Assembly: GCF_001429765.1 (NCBI RefSeq)
Contig: NZ_LMJB01000005.1
Coordinates: forward strand, 498,549 to 562,548
Direction: 5' to 3'
Source: Flavobacterium sp. Root901
GTDB lineage: Bacteria; Bacteroidota; Bacteroidia; Flavobacteriales; Flavobacteriaceae
DNA length: 64,000 nt
Shown: piece after piece, positions 62,930 through 64,000 of the stretch
Numbering within the stretch: the stretch's first letter is position 1
How the letters are laid out: each line of letters opens with the position of its first letter
Notes under the pieces: model-generated
The model's database searches: none
Told to the model about the DNA's origin: nothing
What the model saw: the letters and a program-made list of their open reading frames with translations, nothing else
Made by a program: the position numbers and the translations under genes

Positions 62930-63604
62930 TTATTCATTCAGGTTTTTGCTGTCGAATAATCTCATCATTTCTCCGGCCTTTTCTGTTTCGTTTATTGCTT
63001 TTAGCGATTGGGAATATCTGAAATAATAAATGGTTTCTAAATTTTCATTGAGGGCAATCAACTCCGAATAATATTTTACTGCTTCTTTAAAATTACTTTC
63101 AAAATAATATTTGTCACCCACTTTTTTCAGCATCTCTGCAGATTTATACCCTTTGTCCAAAACATTGGCGTATGTATCCAAAATATAAACTTTTACAAAC
63201 CTTTCACTGTAGGCCGGAGCGGTAACTTCAACTTCTACAGGTTGAATTGCCTGAAAACTGGCATCAGCCATAGCTTTTGAAGCCAAAATTGTACCAGAGG
63301 TTTTTACTTTTTTCTTTTTGTATACCGGAGTTACCGTTCTTGTATTATTTGGACCAAGATCGTTTGTATAAACCATATCCAATTTTGAAACTTCGTATTT
63401 TGTAATTCTTTTGCTAAAAGGCATATTGATGACTTCTTCAACCAAATACGATTCTATAACTCGATCTTCTTCCGGACGGCTTTCAAATTTATAAGGCGGC
63501 CTCAAACTTTCTGCGTTTGCTGCCATATAATTTGTGTTTTGGGCAAAACAGCTTAATGAAAACAAACCTGCAATTGCTGCAAAATGTAGTAAATGTATTT
63601 TCAT
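62930..63604 (-). CDS. Secreted TPR-like protein, similar to the N-terminal region of OmpA/PorE-type proteins
   Basis: A 224-residue exported protein (signal MKIHLLHFAAIAGLFSLSCFA; ATG at 63604 preferred over the frame from 63727). The C-terminal part, EMLKKVGDKYYFESNFKEAVKYYSELIALNENLETIYYFRYSQSLKAINETEKA, is a TPR pair of the type seen before the peptidoglycan-binding part of large flavobacterial OmpA-family proteins, here without those domains. The middle is beta-rich and lysine-rich (TPVYKKKKVKTSGTI). The role is unknown; a part in envelope or gliding/T9SS structure is possible but only inferred. Confidence 0.65.
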   Translation of the reverse strand: MKIHLLHFAAIAGLFSLSCFAQNTNYMAANAESLRPPYKFESRPEEDRVIESYLVEEVINMPFSKRITKYEVSKLDMVYTNDLGPNNTRTVTPVYKKKKVKTSGTILASKAMADASFQAIQPVEVEVTAPAYSERFVKVYILDTYANVLDKGYKSAEMLKKVGDKYYFESNFKEAVKYYSELIALNENLETIYYFRYSQSLKAINETEKAGEMMRLFDSKNLNE

Positions 63605-63787
63605 AAATAATTTAATTAAAGTTATTACTCCAATTAAAACACAACATAAAGTTACTGATTTTCTTTTAGTTAGCTTAAATTTTAACTTTAATGTCTTCAG
63701 AAAAACTACCAACTGCACAATTCGCATTTTGTTTTATTATTTCTGTTTTATAATTAATTTTTTAATTATTCAATGTGCGAAAAATTG

Positions 63788-63887
63788 TATTTTTGTAATG
63801 TCCCAACATAATACAAATTGTATTGTACAATTTGTAAACTGTAATTTACAACCTGAATAATTTTTCACGAATTTTTAAATATCTTTG
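63788..63887 (+). promoter_or_regulatory. Regulatory region of the XRE gene: two -7 elements and overlapping palindromes
   Basis: TATTTTTG (63788-63795) and TATCTTTG (63880-63887) both match TAnnTTTG. Between them TACAAATTGTA (63812-63822) is an exact reverse complement of TACAATTTGTA (63826-63836), and TTGTAAA (63832-63838) pairs with TTTACAA (63845-63851), overlapping the first palindrome. Such symmetric sites before an HTH regulator suggest self-regulation. Confidence 0.55.
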
Positions 63888-63891
63888 AGCT

Positions 63892-64000
63892 ATGAGCACA
63901 TTTACAAAACCAAATCATATAGGGCGAAAAATAAGCCGTATTCGTGAACTTCGTGATATGAAACAAGAAGCATTGGCGCAGGCTTTAGGAACGAGCCAGC
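63892..64000 (+). CDS. XRE-family HTH transcriptional regulator, 3' end outside window
   Basis: The first 36 residues are visible: MSTFTKPNHIGRKISRIRELRDMKQEALAQALGTSQ. This is the start of a Cro/CI-type helix-turn-helix (KISRIRELRDMKQEALAQALG). The ATG at 63892 is only 5 bases past a TAnnTTTG element, so the message from that promoter would be leaderless or nearly so. The rest of the gene lies outside the window. Confidence 0.8.
   Translation, partial: MSTFTKPNHIGRKISRIRELRDMKQEALAQALGTSQ

Overview
The window looks like a chromosome segment of a Flavobacterium-like member of the Bacteroidota. The evidence is low-GC DNA, promoters of the TTG-N17-23-TAnnTTTG type, type IX secretion (T9SS) sorting domains, a Sus-type polysaccharide utilisation locus (PUL), and tdh and suf genes typical of flavobacteria. 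No rRNA, CRISPR array, phage or insertion-sequence transposase is visible.

Layout. 1-2.5 kb: the 3' part of a secreted pectate lyase. 2.6-9.5 kb: metabolic and envelope genes (ALDH7-type dehydrogenase, periplasmic cyclic-nucleotide phosphodiesterase, 3-hydroxyanthranilate dioxygenase, secreted endo/exonuclease-phosphatase, LD-carboxypeptidase, YraN) and a toxin-antitoxin-like pair arranged tail to tail. 9.6-10.3 kb: an ACT-domain protein. 10.6-25.9 kb: a starch/alpha-glucan PUL with an ECF sigma factor, FecR anti-sigma factor, SusC carrying an N-terminal STN domain, SusD, a SusE-like lipoprotein, a GH13 lipoprotein, GH97 and a large multimodular T9SS-secreted GH13. The STN domain suggests that binding of substrate at SusC is signalled through FecR to the sigma factor. 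26-31.4 kb: two unknown genes (one frameshifted), mfd and a lipoprotein. 31.6-38.6 kb: threonine dehydrogenase, DUF418 membrane protein, M1 and S8 peptidases and a metallo-beta-lactamase-fold hydrolase.

38.9-49.7 kb holds the whole SUF iron-sulfur assembly system: sufA, sufB, sufC, sufD, sufS, sufE and a DUF59 protein, followed by DUF2480 and DUF3078 genes. The series is interrupted by a flavin reductase gene, a four-helix-bundle gene flanked by inverted GTTTCAR repeats, an opposite-strand serine hydrolase and several palindromic intergenic elements. 49.9-60.5 kb (minus strand) carries hflX, an unknown secreted protein, a DUF5689 lipoprotein with its TonB-dependent receptor, an MFS transporter, a Gfo/Idh/MocA oxidoreductase and an Old Yellow Enzyme. 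60.6-64 kb: rseP, two identical tRNA-Asn genes, a DUF4870-type protein, a TPR-like secreted protein and the start of an XRE regulator behind overlapping palindromes.

The most unusual layer is intergenic: at least four families of hairpin-forming repeats. One family occurs both as a solo palindrome and as the two ends of a cassette carrying a four-helix-bundle gene inside the suf operon. This is the best candidate for an undescribed element. All functions are read from sequence and family knowledge; no database search was run.
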